Assembly: GCA_030765045.1 (NCBI GenBank)
Contig: CM060964.1
Location: 273,312,388 to 273,376,387 of the forward strand
Reading direction: 5' to 3'
Source: Tenodera sinensis
Lineage: Eukaryota; Arthropoda; Insecta; Mantodea; Mantidae
DNA: 64,000 nucleotides
Both the position numbers and the translations under genes were made by a program. Shown here piece by piece: positions 19,704-32,181 of the stretch. Numbering within the stretch: position 1 is the stretch's first letter; the number at the start of each line of letters is the position of its first letter. Under the pieces are notes generated by a model. That model did no database searches and was not told the DNA's origin. It saw only the letters and a list, made by a program, of their open reading frames with translations.

Positions 19704-22700
19704 TAAAGATCAATATTACAATTTTTACATTGTAATACACTTAAACTTCATTTGCTGATGCTGTAGCACACAACACACTTGTTGATAACTTTTATTTTTG
19801 GTGGAAAAAATATCCGTAGGAAAGTGAGCTCATGATTTTGCCTGTAGTCTCATAGGGGTTGTTCTGCAAGAAGGTTGGTCTCGAACTGTATACTTAGGCA
19901 GCTGGTTTTGGTTGCATGTATTTTGAAGAAATTGAAGGTGCAGATGGCGTCTGTGATGCAGGCTTGTTCAGAAACTCAAACACTACTATGCAGTAAAATG
20001 GTAGGGAACAGGATTGTCAGTTTTAGTCCAATTTCAGTCACATTGTTTTTTCTGTTTCATAATATGAAGATATTTTGAAGGGCCTGGTGTGCCATCATGG
20101 GTTTCAGAATTATTTTCCCAACTGTTTACTGCACTAGATTGATTATGACACCAATAGAACTTCTTAAGACTCAGTTTAATATTTAGAAAAATCACTACTG
20201 CCTAGTATACTTTACCAGCTTTCTCAAACTCTCCTTGTCATCTGCACAGATTATTTTTGCAACCATTATGGCTACTCACACAAGTAAAATAATACTAAGA
20301 ATAAAATTATTTTGGCTTGGTTGAAACACAGTTAGCGAGGTCGTGCTAGAAGAATTACAAACATCACATTTGAGCACTTCATTCCAAATGTGTACAAATG
20401 ACATCTGCGTGATGGAACCTAAACTACATGTGGTTATATAGAGCAATGCAACATTACGAACTGAGTTCGTCATATGAATCATATGCCAAAAAAGTGTGTG
20501 CGAGCTCTGGTCGTCAAATAATACCCATACAATACTGTTCATATAGAAGAAAAGTGGAATTCTAACCTGTGTGCCCTCATCGTTAAATGCTGAAACTCTC
20601 AACAATGTCAAATACTTTCTTTCCATGTAATTTTCCTATTATACATAAGATATTGATACTTTAGTTTATACGTAAAATCCAGGATGATGTAGCTCATGTG
20701 ATACATCCACCATTACACATTTTGTTTATAGAAAGGAGTGGAAAGATTGCTGCATATAATGAATGTGCTGTGGTAAGCATATGTTTTATCTGCTTTGAAA
20801 ATTCTTTTACCTCACTTCTGCCCTAGTCATTGCTTTGCTTTTATGTCAGATTATATCTCCATTGACTGGAAATGAGTAATGAGCTAACTAATGCAACCAA
20901 AATATTCTACTTGAAATAAATTACTTCCAAACATTAATGAACAGACAAAGAAATGGAGCAGTGTTTTTGAAAAATCATTAAAATTTATGTAACAAGACTT
21001 CTGGCAAGACAGAGAATACAAGTAGCCGAGGTCATCATTAATTCATGGACCTTTGAGTGGGAGTCTGTAGTTCATATCTTCTAGGACTGACCTCCCTGAC
21101 TGAAGTTTTTTCCAAGTGTTCCTCATCGTTACCAGCAAATGCCAGGGAGCTACCCTAAACTTAGTAATATAAGGTTTTCTTCTAATATTTTTTTCCTAAT
21201 TATCACTTTATTTGATGCATTTCTAGTGCCACCACCTTCGGCTGATGCCATATGGAATAAGAGCAGAGGTTATCACATTTTAAAAAATGTGAAACAATTT
21301 AAACAAACACAAACTAACATGGAGAATAATGCTATTGAGATCACTACTATTCCACCAAAATTGAAACATGTAGGATACCAAATACATATGAAAAATATGA
21401 GCAGATAATTGCATAAGAAAAAAAGGATGAAATTCATGCTTATTTAGGGGATAATCAACAGCAGTTGGGAATGCCAGAAGCTTCTGCTTGTAATGCCATC
21501 AATCTTTCTGTTATTGTAATTCATTAATTCTTTTGCAACTATTGCTTGGGCTTCTTGGATCCTCTAATTTGAGCGATTGGTATTTGTATCTTGTGAAAAG
21601 CTTGTAATACCAGTTTAGTAAAAAATGAAACTATCTGCAAAGAGTGTATAGCATTTCATGTGTTACTGTATGAATTACTTACAATATAAGTATTTTTAAA
21701 ACACAAGACATAGTGGCATGTGGTCAGCATGTTGTAAATGTGGTGAAAATGCAGTTTGTGTTGCATGTGTTGTAAAATTACTACTAACCAGCTATAAAAC
21801 ACTTGTAATAATATAGGCATTCACAACAACCACGTGTAGGTGCTTTGTTGAAAATTTCAATTAGGCTTGAAAAAATCATTGTCATGATCAAGACATTAAA
21901 TTTACCTTCAGGTGGCAAGGTGGCTCAATAGTGGAACATTGGCATGGAAAGCTAAATATGTATCGTTCATTTCCTGACAACAGGATTACAGATTTCAAAT
22001 ATCATTTAACTTTCAGGCACAGGCTTTGCAAGCAGTGCAAATTAGTCTCACATTAAAATATCCTCCCCTTATTTATGCTTTGCATAAATTGCCTTTATCT
22101 TTGTCACATGAAACATAATAAAATGAACTATGCATATACAGAGCTTGCAGTATTTATAGGAAGGAGAACAGTAAAATATGTTTTTCATGTTTTAGGTTAA
22201 CTTTTTCTGGCCTAAGTACATGAGAGCATCCCATGATAGATATCCACTCCAGCTTAAATCTGAAACCATTCAACTAATTTTTCATCAGTGCAGCTATGTT
22301 CAGGATGCATGCAGCTTAGCATACTTACAGTCCAGTTGTGACATTCACGGAAGCTCAGTTGAAAATTGATGTAATAAACAAACTAAACAATATAACATTC
22401 TAAAGCACGTCTTTTTACACAATTCTTTTGTAGTTTATGGATTAGGACTTGATCATTTGGTAGTTAAAAAATACTTAAGATATAATCTTGATTCTAGATT
22501 TAGGAGCACCAGGACTACATAAGAACAATCATTTTTTGGCTAACTGTATCAATTATACTGCTTTATGTTAATTATTTACCAAAATAAGGGGATATTCAGT
22601 CCTTAATATTTAAACCTTTCAGTTCCCAGGTCCATTAAAATACTGGACATTCAGTTATTACAAAATATGGGTATATATGATACAAAGTGTTACTGTAAGA

Positions 22701-22845
22701 AACATTTACCGTTTAACATTTTTCTGCTTTTAATACTTAAATAATTTTGTGATATGATTAAATTTATGGACATCAGCATGACTTAAACTGAAAACATGCT
22801 GTGCTACGAAGTATTGTCAATATTTAGACTTGCCAGTTACCACTT
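19704..22845. other. No gene recognised
   Basis: AT-rich non-coding DNA. Frames such as 20276-20626 (minus) and 21139-21408 (plus) show no motif. Weak tRNA-like traces around 21020-21130 and 21905-22000 were not strong enough to call. Confidence 0.45.
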
Positions 22846-22985
22846 GTTATACGGTGGCTCCTCCCATCCTTTACCACAATGTTGGTAGTACCTCAGTGAG
22901 AATTCAAACCTATCTTGCCTCTAACATTAAAAACCTGGGCCAACAATGTTCAATGCTTTAATCAGCAAAGCTCTAAAGCTAAGAA
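22846..22985 (-). repeat. Older copy of the SINE family at 19.5 kb
   Basis: The minus strand has a B-box-like GGTTTGAATTC followed by a tail with TGTGGTAAAGGATGGGAGG, matching the tail of the 19435-19630 copy with several substitutions. Confidence 0.5.
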
Positions 22986-23389
22986 GAGGTAGTAGTTTTC
23001 TGAATTAAAGTAATCTAATATACCATATAAAGACAAAAAAGAATCTGATGTGTCACACTCATGTGACTTTCTCTGCTCCTGTACAAACCATTCTTATAAA
23101 TGCTCGTTCCTCTATTTACTTCATGTTAATTGAGACAAAAATTTGCAGTAATTATCTTATTGCTGATTTTCTTGTAGTTGCAAGGGAAATATGGGAATAC
23201 AGCAGACTTGAAACGATTGTTACTTTTTATGAGTGGTTGCTATGTTATGATATTGAAATTCCATTCTCTTTGCATATGTCAGAAATGGATTACTTCACAA
23301 AAGAGATGTATTTAGTATAAAGTGTGTGTTTTAATGAGAACTACATTTTTTGTGCACTGAGATTTTGTCTCATCTCTTGCGGCTTACTA

Positions 23390-24886
23390 AAGCGCGTCTC
23401 ACCCTTAAAAGACAGTACACGTTAAATGGAGCGCAGTGTTGCAACATGTACTAGTTGCGAATCTTTCTCCGCGAGCGACTCGAGGTGGCCTGAGTCCTGT
23501 ACTTAGTCCTTCAATTGCTGTTTGACGAGATGGACACTTTTAACTTTGGTATCCCTCCACACCTTTGTTACTGTATGACCTAAATTTACAAATGACTTGT
23601 CTGTATAAACAATTGATTTCCCCTGGTCCCTAAACCTTTTTACGTCTTTTAGATATTTATGTCGCCATCTGATGATATCGATATCGTCTCTTTCTATTAA
23701 TATGCACTTGTTACCCTTTCTTTCATATTCGAACCCCAAATCAGAGTGGCCCTTGAGAAATTTGGTAGGGTCTCATCACTGTTGACCCGTGACAAAATTA
23801 TATTCAGCGTGGAATATTTGCAAACAGTAAAGAATGAACAATTCGCCGCAATCCACCTTGCACTATTCAATCATATTGCATTAACCTAGCGTTTTGTAGT
23901 CCCGCCCTTTTTGCTTTCTTTTCGATGACGTTCTTAGAGGTCCTTTCATTAGTTCCTTTTTAATCATACACACTACTGCTTCTGAACACTCAACAGCCTT
24001 AGCTGTTTCTTTTAGCGCCTTACTTATACGCATTTTACTTAAAAAATAATCTAACACATTCATAATTATTTGGCGTTCCTTACTTCTTTATTTACCAACA
24101 TATCGTCCCTTCCTAGCTTCACCCTCCATAACTACAAATATTTACAAAAATATTAAACAAATAACGCAATAACAGCTCACAGTTACACACATGGCTTCTT
24201 TCGAACTAATGTTAGTGCTGCTCCTTATACTATCTTCTGTGTCAGGCCTGACGCTGAATAGATGAATACCTTTTGTTTGCCCTACTGGATAAAAGAAAGA
24301 GGTTACTGCCTTTTGGTTTATTTTAAAAACTTTCTCCAACCTTCCTCAACATTTGTTCTCGCTGGTTCCCTGATGTAAACTCAATAACAAAAAAGTTTCA
24401 CACTGCGTAACTTTTGCAGTGCACATATATAAAATTTTCCGAAAACATTTAATTTAAAAAATTATAACACTTAACTGGGTAAACATAGAGAATTCAAAGT
24501 AGGCAGGTAGTAGCATTATAGTTTACTCTACCTAAGAAAAAAATATAGATGCATTCTAGCAGTTAGTTTGTTAGTTAGCGCGTGATGAGTGTAGAAACAG
24601 CAAATATCGGACTTCTATTGAAAAAAACGTTTTCTGAAGAAATTTGGACCTATAGAAATGTATAATGACTCTGAAAAGGATATAACCTGATAGAGAAAAA
24701 AATTCTGCATAGGATAATGTGTTCAAACCTGAAATTTATAACAAATGAATATTTATACCATGCTATTAGGAATCTGGCAACAGAGCGAGGGTAGAAAAGG
24801 ACGCGGCTAATGGCAACTTGTATGCGCTAGATAGAGACAGAGATGTCCCATTTAACTCCATACTGTCTTCTAAGAGTGAAACGCTA
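23390..24886 (-). mobile_element. Tc1/IS630-like DNA transposon, 1497 bp, inserted in R850
   Basis: Imperfect inverted repeats: left AAGCGCGTCTCACCCTTA and AAGACAGTA; right, read inward, TAGCGTTTCACTCTTA and AAGACAGTA. TA flanks both sides (23388-23389 and 24887-24888). The minus strand carries transposase remnants. Comparing with the other R850 copy shows the element sits cleanly inside that repeat. Confidence 0.75.
23503..24063 (-). pseudogene. Tc1/IS630-like transposase remnant
   Basis: Two minus-strand pieces. 23881-24063 is a helix-turn-helix N-terminus (SKALKETAKAVECSEAVVCM...KKELMKG). 23503-23739 contains MGFEYERKGNKCILIERDDI, IIRWRHKYLKDVKRFRDQG, IVYTDKSFVNLGHTVTKVW. The latter matches the insect family whose first catalytic block is usually 'I-V-Y-L-D-E-T-W-V-N'; here it reads D-K-S-F-V-N. 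Everything after it is missing, so the copy is inactive. Confidence 0.65.
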
Positions 24887-25324
24887 TATAGTTGTGCAGA
24901 AGTCACCCAGAATGAAGAGGACTTCTCAGGAAATTCGCAGAAAATTCAAGATATACATTTCATTTGTCATGCAAATATCTCAAACATGTGGCATTTTAAT
25001 CAAAATCATTAGAGCCATTTTTGAGAAAACCAAACATTTTGAAAAATGCTCCATGTAAATGGTAGTCTAGGGTGAAGGGATTTTCTTGAAAATCTTGGTG
25101 TTGTATCCTTGGAAGATGTTGAACACGAATACCAAGTGAGGTACTTCACCAAATTTTTGTTTTTTGCATTATGTTGTGCACAGACACGCACTCGTGCACT
25201 AACCGTTTTTTTAAAATGCTTTTCTTTGGGGGGGGGGGCTCAAAACGTGTATTTCCAGTGAAATCTCTTATATTTATGGTGCAATGCAATACATTCTGTC
25301 TGCTATGTATATGGTAGAGAAAGT

Positions 25325-26486
25325 AATGAAGTGTAGCTGTTTAGAATTCAGATACAATTCACTTTGTGTAATGAAATTTTGATCTTCTCTATTTAAAGAT
25401 TGAAAAGTTCTGTAAATGTAAAGGAAAAAAGTTAACCACAAATCATTCTAAGTAATTGTAAGTTGTCAAATTACTTTGCAGAATGAATGCACCCAGGATA
25501 GAGCTTTAAACTGCTGTTAAAACATAATTGTGCTATTTTACTTGTAATGCATATCATTAGTGATGTTTTCAGATTTGGTACTAGTTTCTCAAGCTTGGTT
25601 TACTGTTGGGAGATAAAGAAATGGTGACCATGAGGAATTTCAAAGTTCTTGTACCTCCCACATCACAGCATCCCTTGCATAAGTATCCATGACTTGCTAG
25701 CCATCTCTTCATCTCCCAATTGAAGGGTTGAGAACCATAGTGGGCCAAGTACCATTTTTAAAAATGGAGAAAACAAAAGTCAGTTTTTTCAATGTCATAA
25801 TTTATTGAACCACCTCACACATAACAGCTCTTCACCACTTTAATCTAGAACATATTGGCTAACTTATATTATCACAGCATTAATCTCGCTTAACACAAAA
25901 TTAAGTTTTACAGTTACTTATTTGGAGCTGTTTTCCTTTGCGTGTGTGTATGTGCCAGATGTGACTCATTTGTTTGTCCACGGGTGTCAATGCAAACCCT
26001 TGTAAAACTGATGACTCACATGAATAAATCGTAGCATTGGCGAGAGATCTTCATATCTAGCTTTTTTTAGTGGGGTGGGAGCAGTAAATGAAGCTGATGA
26101 ATCCCACAGAGATGGCACTGAAGATGAAACTTTCATTGGTCGCCTATCTCTACATGTTGGGAAAATGTCAACAACATCTCATGCTTCCATTGCATTCAAG
26201 GTGTAAGAGAATTGAATTTCATTGGATTATCACATTCAAATTCAAATCATTTAATTTTTAGCCGTACTTCTATTCTTTCAGTTGGTTCTTTCCATATGTA
26301 AAAGTGATTTGCAAGTTCCTTTAAATTGACAGAATGGGATTGTTCCATTTATTATGAACCATTTGTTTTTTTCGGCTCTGTTGTATTAAATTATAGTAGT
26401 CCTCTATCACAAATAGTGATTTAGCTTTTCATTATGTTAGTTCTATAGTATTGAAGTCTCTGTTGTTTGCCCAAAACTTGTAAAAA
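25325..26486. other. No gene recognised; one dispersed-repeat trace
   Basis: Contains a G-run near 25230-25240 just upstream, a segment at 25722-25745 that reappears inverted at 28106-28127, and a segment at 25950-25990 related to the 15.8-kb inverted repeat. No coding signal. Confidence 0.45.
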
Positions 26487-26499
26487 TACACACTACTTG

Positions 26500-26817
26500 A
26501 GAGGTAGAATCAGAACTGAAAAATTCAATGCCACAGCTGGGATTTGAACCACAGACCCTCTGTTTACCAGATGAGTGCTCTAACCATTAAGCTACTGTGA
26601 CAACCTGCCAGAATGACATTGAATTCTCCTACTGACTTGTATGTCATTCTGGCAGGTTGTCACAGCGGCCGCCTGGTAAGCGGAAGGTCTGTGGTTCAAA
26701 TCCCAGTTGTGGCATTGAATTTTTAAGTTCCAGTTCTACCTCTCAAACTTTGCCCACACACGGCTTGTGTGTTTAAAAACACCAACAGTAAGTTTGTTGG
26801 CATAAATAAGTAATAAT
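26500..26817 (+). mobile_element. Inverted-dimer tRNA-SINE, 318 bp, with 13-bp target duplication
   Basis: The direct repeat TACACACTACTTG flanks the block exactly (26487-26499 and 26818-26830). The left half (26500-26625) is the SINE core in antisense, starting GAGAGGTAGAATCAG. The right half (26640-26817) is a sense copy whose A-box part is deleted, continuing through B-box GGTTCAAATCCC to the tail TTGGCATAAATAAG. The two halves meet at GCCAGAATGACATT / TGTCATTCTGGC and can fold back on each other. One duplication around the whole pair shows the dimer inserted as a unit. Confidence 0.85.
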
Positions 26818-26919
26818 TACACACTACTTGTTAATAAAAGAAGCAGGAGAGTTTGTTGCATATCAAAAGTAATAGAATGCACTTTCCCCTGTTTTTGACA
26901 TTTATGCATCATGTTTCAG

Positions 26920-27235
26920 TTCTACGCCTACCACCTAGGTGGGACCCGCATGTGGTATTCATGGTGGAGGAAATGGTGTCTGAGCAGGTGTTCTCTGGTT
27001 TCCCCCGCCATTCATTCCACCAATTGCTCCATTGTCACACTTCCAATCATCCATTTCGCCAGCATTTCATATCATCCTGTTCCTCACTATCATACCTGGT
27101 GCTTGGCTGACCACCTGCTTCCAGGTCTTCACTCCGTCTGGTCAAGAGGTCCCTCTGCTCCCCGACAGGCGTCTGACCCTAGGCACTGGCTTGTAAGTCC
27201 TAGGGGGTGTAAGTCCTACATAAAGGGAGGGTAAT
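26920..27235. other. GC-richer block, unclassified
   Basis: Base composition is visibly richer in G and C than the surroundings, and two overlapping plus-strand frames stay open (26853-27110 and 26911-27234). The translated sequence shows no motif I recognise. It could be part of a retroelement or an unrelated repeat; no function is assigned. Confidence 0.3.
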
Positions 27236-28639
27236 CAGGGAAAGAAGAAGTTTCAGTTCTATTTGTGCCTTATTGACCTTTCACCTATGCAGTTCCCACT
27301 TAACAGTTTTGTTTATTATTCATCAATAGTCATTATTCACATTTGCTTTCATTTTATCACATGAAGAGCAAGTATCAGTGTTTGGTCTCTGAAAAGAAAA
27401 ATTGGAGTGAATATTAAAAGTAATTCTGTAGCATCATTCTTTCACAAGAGATAATTGCTTTCTAAGCAAAGTACACAATACAGTTCATACATTTGGTGAT
27501 AAATATTGTGACAAATGTGAACATTTCTCATTGCCCTTTAGGCTATATGGCTATTACTTAATACACCGTCAGCCATGTTTTTTGAACAGTCACATGACAG
27601 AATGCAGTAGCATGATTTTGCTGTATGAAAATGGACCCTCTGACTAACAGAATTCATAGTTTCAGTTAGACTGATATTTTGATACTATACAGTAGTGCTG
27701 CCCAACTTTCTTATGTGCTCAGGCACATTTAACTCATGCCTAAGGAGGCACGAGTGCTATCACAACCACTATTAGGGCAAGTACCCTTCTTTTGAGAGGA
27801 AAAAGTGAAAGCACTGGTTAGGGAAGTAATGAATATGGCTTTAGGTGTACAAAAACATACTTCATGTGTGTACTGGCAAGATATTCGGAAGGAAGTAGTT
27901 TTGTCTTGAAATTTGAATTAATATTAGAAATTGTCAAAGTAAAATTTTGCTTATGAAGGGTGCCAAAAAAAATACAACACGGACTGTGCTGCTGTACAGT
28001 TTATAAATGGGAAATGCTGGACATGGCCCACTGCAATATATGATGTATAACCATGAAATATACCTATAGATGGCAACAGCTCAGTTTCGACCTTGCATGG
28101 AGATAGCCCACTATGGTTCTCAGCCCTTAAATTGTACCTGTTTTTTTAATGTTTATGTCCTTACTAATTCTTTTGATGTGCAAAAGAATTTGTCATGCTC
28201 ATATCTATTTAGATTATAATGGCGCTAGTGTAGTATTTAAAACTCCAATCGGAGTACATACCAGTATTTGACTTACACTTAAGGTAGGGTTACTAAGGTT
28301 TTGGAATGCTATTAAGGGATAGGATGAGAAGAAGAAGGACTGTATTTCATCGCATAATCATCTCCACTGCATGACAGTTCATTACTTAAATATTTCATCG
28401 CATAAGTGTCGCATTAATATTCCAGGTGTTCACTGTCGAAAAATATTGGAAAATAACATGTTGCCAATGCAATCTCTTAGGTTCATGGCAAAGAGAAGAG
28501 GATATGTAGTATATGTACCAAGTGAGTAATCTCATCTTGCAGATTGGTGACTGAGCAACCCTGAATTTTACAGATGCAAAATACAGGTGCTAACATGCGT
28601 TCACCAGCCTGCTGATTAGGGCTACGGTGGTGCTCACTG
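27236..28639. other. No gene recognised
   Basis: Non-coding. The only structure noted is the inverted partner (28106-28127) of the sequence at 25722-25745. Confidence 0.4.
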
Positions 28640-28644
28640 TCAAC

Positions 28645-28725
28645 ATGTTCAAGTAGTGCAGTGGTTAAAATGATGGAAAGTCATGGTGAAGGTCAGAAGT
28701 TCAAATCATGCTTGTGATTAAATGA
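28645..28725 (+). repeat. Possible tRNA-derived SINE
   Basis: A-box-like GTAGTGCAGTGGTTAAAATG and B-box-like AAGTTCAAATC at tRNA-like spacing. The rest is too degraded to assign a family. Confidence 0.35.
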
Positions 28726-29109
28726 GGTTTTTATTAATTTATGTTTGTTTTGAGAATGTTCTGCAAATCTTATGTTCTTTTCAAACGCACTAGAAAGTGG
28801 ATTTGCCTATAAATACAAAATACAAAGTTCTGGCCATTATCTTGTTTGTACATACTTATAAATCTTGGAACAATTTATTGGCTTTCTTTTGTATGAAAGA
28901 GTAGCTTTAAATAGTAAAATATTATGTAATGATGCCTTATGTTTGCAAGTTATAATCACAATGTTATGCATTTATTTATGATGTTCATTAAAGCATATTC
29001 TAACAAGTAACAATTTGTATTTTCTTGAAATTCACATAGTTAAATTAAGTGAGGCTACACTTCCATGCTGAACTATCAGTTCTCGTAAATTTTATTAAAC
29101 ATAAAAGGT

Positions 29110-29200
29110 ACCTTCAAGTGGCCATATTTGAACCTGGGACCTTCAGCAATGAAGGCCAATGCGCACACTGTTGCACCACAAGAGCAAGTCACTTTATGCA
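29110..29200 (-). repeat. Possible tRNA-derived SINE
   Basis: The minus strand shows TCTTGTGGTGCAACAGTG followed by GAAGGTCCCAGGTTCAAAT at tRNA-like spacing. The promoter boxes are imperfect. Confidence 0.4.
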
Positions 29201-30639
29201 CAGTGGTGCAAAACAGTCATTTCAGCCGAAATTGAGAACATGATGCTGAGGACAGTGTTTATGGCATAGCCTGTAAAACACCGGGACTGCCTTACTTTTC
29301 AATCTGCAGGCAGAGAAGACTCACCCAGTCTAAAAAAAATATATTCCTCATTGTCAATGCCATCAGTTTGCAGAGTGCCAGTCCATCATTGAATCTGATT
29401 GGTTCAAGTAGCTAAAGTGAATGATGAGCAACTGGAGCAGGGATATGAACCATTTGGTTAGCAGGGTCAAGTCAACAATCATCTTATTCTTCAATTGTAT
29501 GTGGCTATTTGTTTCTTTAGTTATTCTAATGAACACTTATGTGTACTGAATGTTTACGAATATATTATGATAACCATCACTTACTTACCTATTTTAACTT
29601 CTTTCCAGGGCAAATTATGGACTTGTTCAGTAGTCCAATAATATTGGCTGCAGTTAAAAAGTACAACAGTATGATTCAACAGTATTGTAAATAATTGATG
29701 AGTCTTAATTCAATAACCCCAAGTCATTTTCTTTTTTCTTTCTTTTTTAAATACTGTAGTAGGTGTTCAATTCTGATGTCAGCATCCTTTGGTTTCCCCT
29801 CTCCTTTCTTTTCAATTATAAACAGTGCATACATTAATACAGTGTAATGTGACCATGCTTCAATATGCCCAGACTTGGTCTTACTCCCATTACTAAGCTT
29901 AGTAGGTGAGCCACCAAAAGAATGAAGTTGTGCATGTTTTGTCTATACAGCAGATGGACAGAACCGGTTCCCCACACTGTGCCATCACCTGTGCTATGAA
30001 TGCTGATAACTTGATTCCTCTTTAATATAGCTGTACTACTAAACCTACCCATTACTGTAAATAGTCACAGAAAGTTAACATGGCCAGTCTTAAATAATTT
30101 ATACTTTGCATAATGGTTGCACTGTGTATTTTTACTTTAAGAAGAAAGCATAAAAAGTATGATGATTATGTGATGAAATACAGTATACTACATATGTGTA
30201 TACTACACATTTGGCATAAGCAAACCAAGGAGTATTCCTTCAGTTTCGCACATTCTCCAATGTGATGAACAATGAGTCCTTTGGACTATCTGAGAAGATT
30301 TAACTAGTATTATTTTTACATTTTTAATATTTTCATTGTATTTTATTGCACACAATTTTCAAGTCATAAGCAAGGCCTCTTTTTGTAATATCCACATCAC
30401 TCCACTCGACATCAGGTGCATGAGGAGTTGGCAAAATGGTCATCGCGATTGCACAAATGGTGAAGTCACGAAATGCAACCTTCCATGCATATGGCGTATG
30501 ATTTGCAGGAGGGGGCTTGAAAGCTGCAGTGTGGTGTGAAGGAACTTCTCTAACGCACATTTGTTTACACATGCTTAATACATATATACAAAGGGTTTCT
30601 ACATGTAATTTTCATTAGTCTATTCTTTACTTCATCAGG
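29201..30639. other. No gene recognised
   Basis: AT-rich non-coding DNA. A pair of overlapping frames at 30333-30572 on both strands has no recognisable motif. Confidence 0.4.
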
Positions 30640-30800
30640 GCGTTACAGTTACTCTAATGTTAATTCAGAAGTACTGACATACAACAAAGCACATAGGTTT
30701 TCATCTATCAGTCGCAATCTGCTTTTAGATTTTACTATCTTTAGTTTAGAAAAAAATAGCTCACGGACATATGTTCAGCCAAACATACTCTAATATGTAC
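30640..30800 (-). pseudogene. hAT transposase C-terminal fragment (Charlie/ZBED-like)
   Basis: The minus strand reads TYVRELFFSKLKIVKSKSRL then RLIDENLCALLYVSTSEL. This matches the dimerisation block of SCAND3/ZBED5-like hAT proteins ('Y.CE..FS.MK..KSK.RS.L.DE.L...L...T'). It is a different hAT branch from the ZMYM1-like copies elsewhere in the window. Stops lie upstream and no ends were identified. Confidence 0.6.
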
Positions 30801-31214
30801 AGCAAATGAAGCGAGAGACGGAAATGTTGCCATATCAAGTTATCTAAATAAATCTAAAGCATTATTATTTTGTAATTGTGGTTTTACACAATGACTTCTA
30901 AGGATTTAGATTTGATAAAAGAAATGTATTTTGTAAAGCACTTCTTTACTAGACTACAAAGCTTCATTGAATATTTAAATGTTTTTGTTATAATTAAAAA
31001 CAAATATTTGTTTCATAATATTCTTTTAATAAATGATTTCCTAACTGTGACTTGCTTGTGATCTTTGTGACAATGTTTGTAATGTTGTTTAATGTTTGAC
31101 TTGTAAACACCAATCAAAATTGTCGAACTCAACAGAGATTTGTACCCAAAATATGTTTTTTAACTATCCCATTTATATCCCCCCTTTAACTCTAATAGTC
31201 ATATTGGCAGCCTA

Positions 31215-31345
31215 CACATTCACGCTCTCATTCCACTCTGGGGAGGTCAGGGAATAACCCTGGATAGAGAAAAAAATTCCAACCAGGAATCAAACCAAGA
31301 ACCGCTCACACAGCAGGTAGAGGCTTTAATGACTGAACTATTGGA
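31215..31345 (-). repeat. tRNA-derived SINE
   Basis: The minus strand has an A-box-like TAGTTCAGTCATTAAAGCC and B-box-like TTGGTTTGATTCC, followed by a tail containing CCAGGGTTATTCCCTGACC. No second copy of this family was found in the window. Confidence 0.5.
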
Positions 31346-31473
31346 CCAGCTCCTCTTGGAATGGAAAGGTTCCTTTGCATTTTTGTTGTTTTGAAAGAGC
31401 GATGTTGGTGCTGTATTTTTAAAATGGGAAGCTTCATCGGGTCTTTGAGTCTTTGAAATCTTTGTGATCTTTG

Positions 31474-32181
31474 TGGTACCGGGTGCAATGAATGAACACT
31501 CGATGTAACTTCACTATTATCACTTTATTAACACTTTTTCGTCCCTTATTACACTTGTTATAATAGAATTGACTTCCGTTGCACCTATTTGTATTTTCTT
31601 GACAGTCTTTTTACTTTATAAAGTCTTTCAGACCCACGTCCACGCGCATTACAGAAATGCATCTTCACCTTTCAAATACAGAGACGCTACTGACAAAAAA
31701 TTAGCATCTCTTTACATGATGTTCATTTTATATTCATGCGCGTATGCGCTCATTTTATACTTTCCTCGCTAAATAGTTCCTGTAATGTTAGGGAAGTGAT
31801 CTTTATCCTCCCTACACTTTTAACATTAAATATATATGGTTCTTATATTTATACATATTAAATTTAAACATGAAACTTAACATTTATGATGTTTTTAAGC
31901 ATTCTATTTTTCGTAACAATGAAGAACACTTGAAGACCTGTGAAGCATTAAGATCAGAAGAAACTACAGTTCAAAAGTATTGGAAAGCACGAATGCTAAT
32001 GGCTTCATTGCCAGATGCAAGGCACTAGAAAACAACAACAACATTTTTCGTAACAATGAAAAAATAGTAACACATTTTCATTACTCAACTAATCCTTACC
32101 AACATGAAAAATAAATCACATTTGCAATAAATATTTACATAAATGATTTCCTTTTGGGGTCTAACCATATATTCTGTCTCA
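31474..32181 (-). repeat. Gypsy 3' LTR (left copy)
   Basis: Begins TGGTACC and ends CTGTCTCA on the plus strand, about 571 bp once the 119-bp LINE tail plus its 18-bp duplication is removed. Compared with the right copy, most differences are single substitutions and a few small indels, many of them C/T or G/A. Confidence 0.85.
31924..32042 (+). mobile_element. LINE tail (119 bp) inserted in the gypsy LTR
   Basis: Flanked by a perfect 18-bp duplication, atttttcgtaacaatgaa, at 31906-31923 and 32043-32060. The plus strand reads HLKTCEALRSEETTVQ, KYWKARMLMASLPDARH and a stop, then an AAC-repeat tail. This is the C-terminus and 3' end of a LINE related to, but not identical with, the one at 34302. 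The right LTR lacks it, so it arrived after the gypsy element. Confidence 0.9.

Larger units (their letters stand above)
23044..25324 (+). repeat. R850 interspersed repeat, split by a transposon
   Basis: Two halves (23044-23389 and 24887-25324) align in order with the uninterrupted copy at 48006-48844. They share TCTGATGTGT at the start, AAGATATACATTTC, TATCTCAAACAT, a CACAGAC-rich block and the GTAGAGAAAGTA end. The gap is the element at 23390-24886. There is no long reading frame. Confidence 0.75.

Noticed and set aside
26853..27234. Overlapping plus-strand frames in a GC-rich block
   Set aside because: Two frames open at once reflects composition; no domain was recognised.
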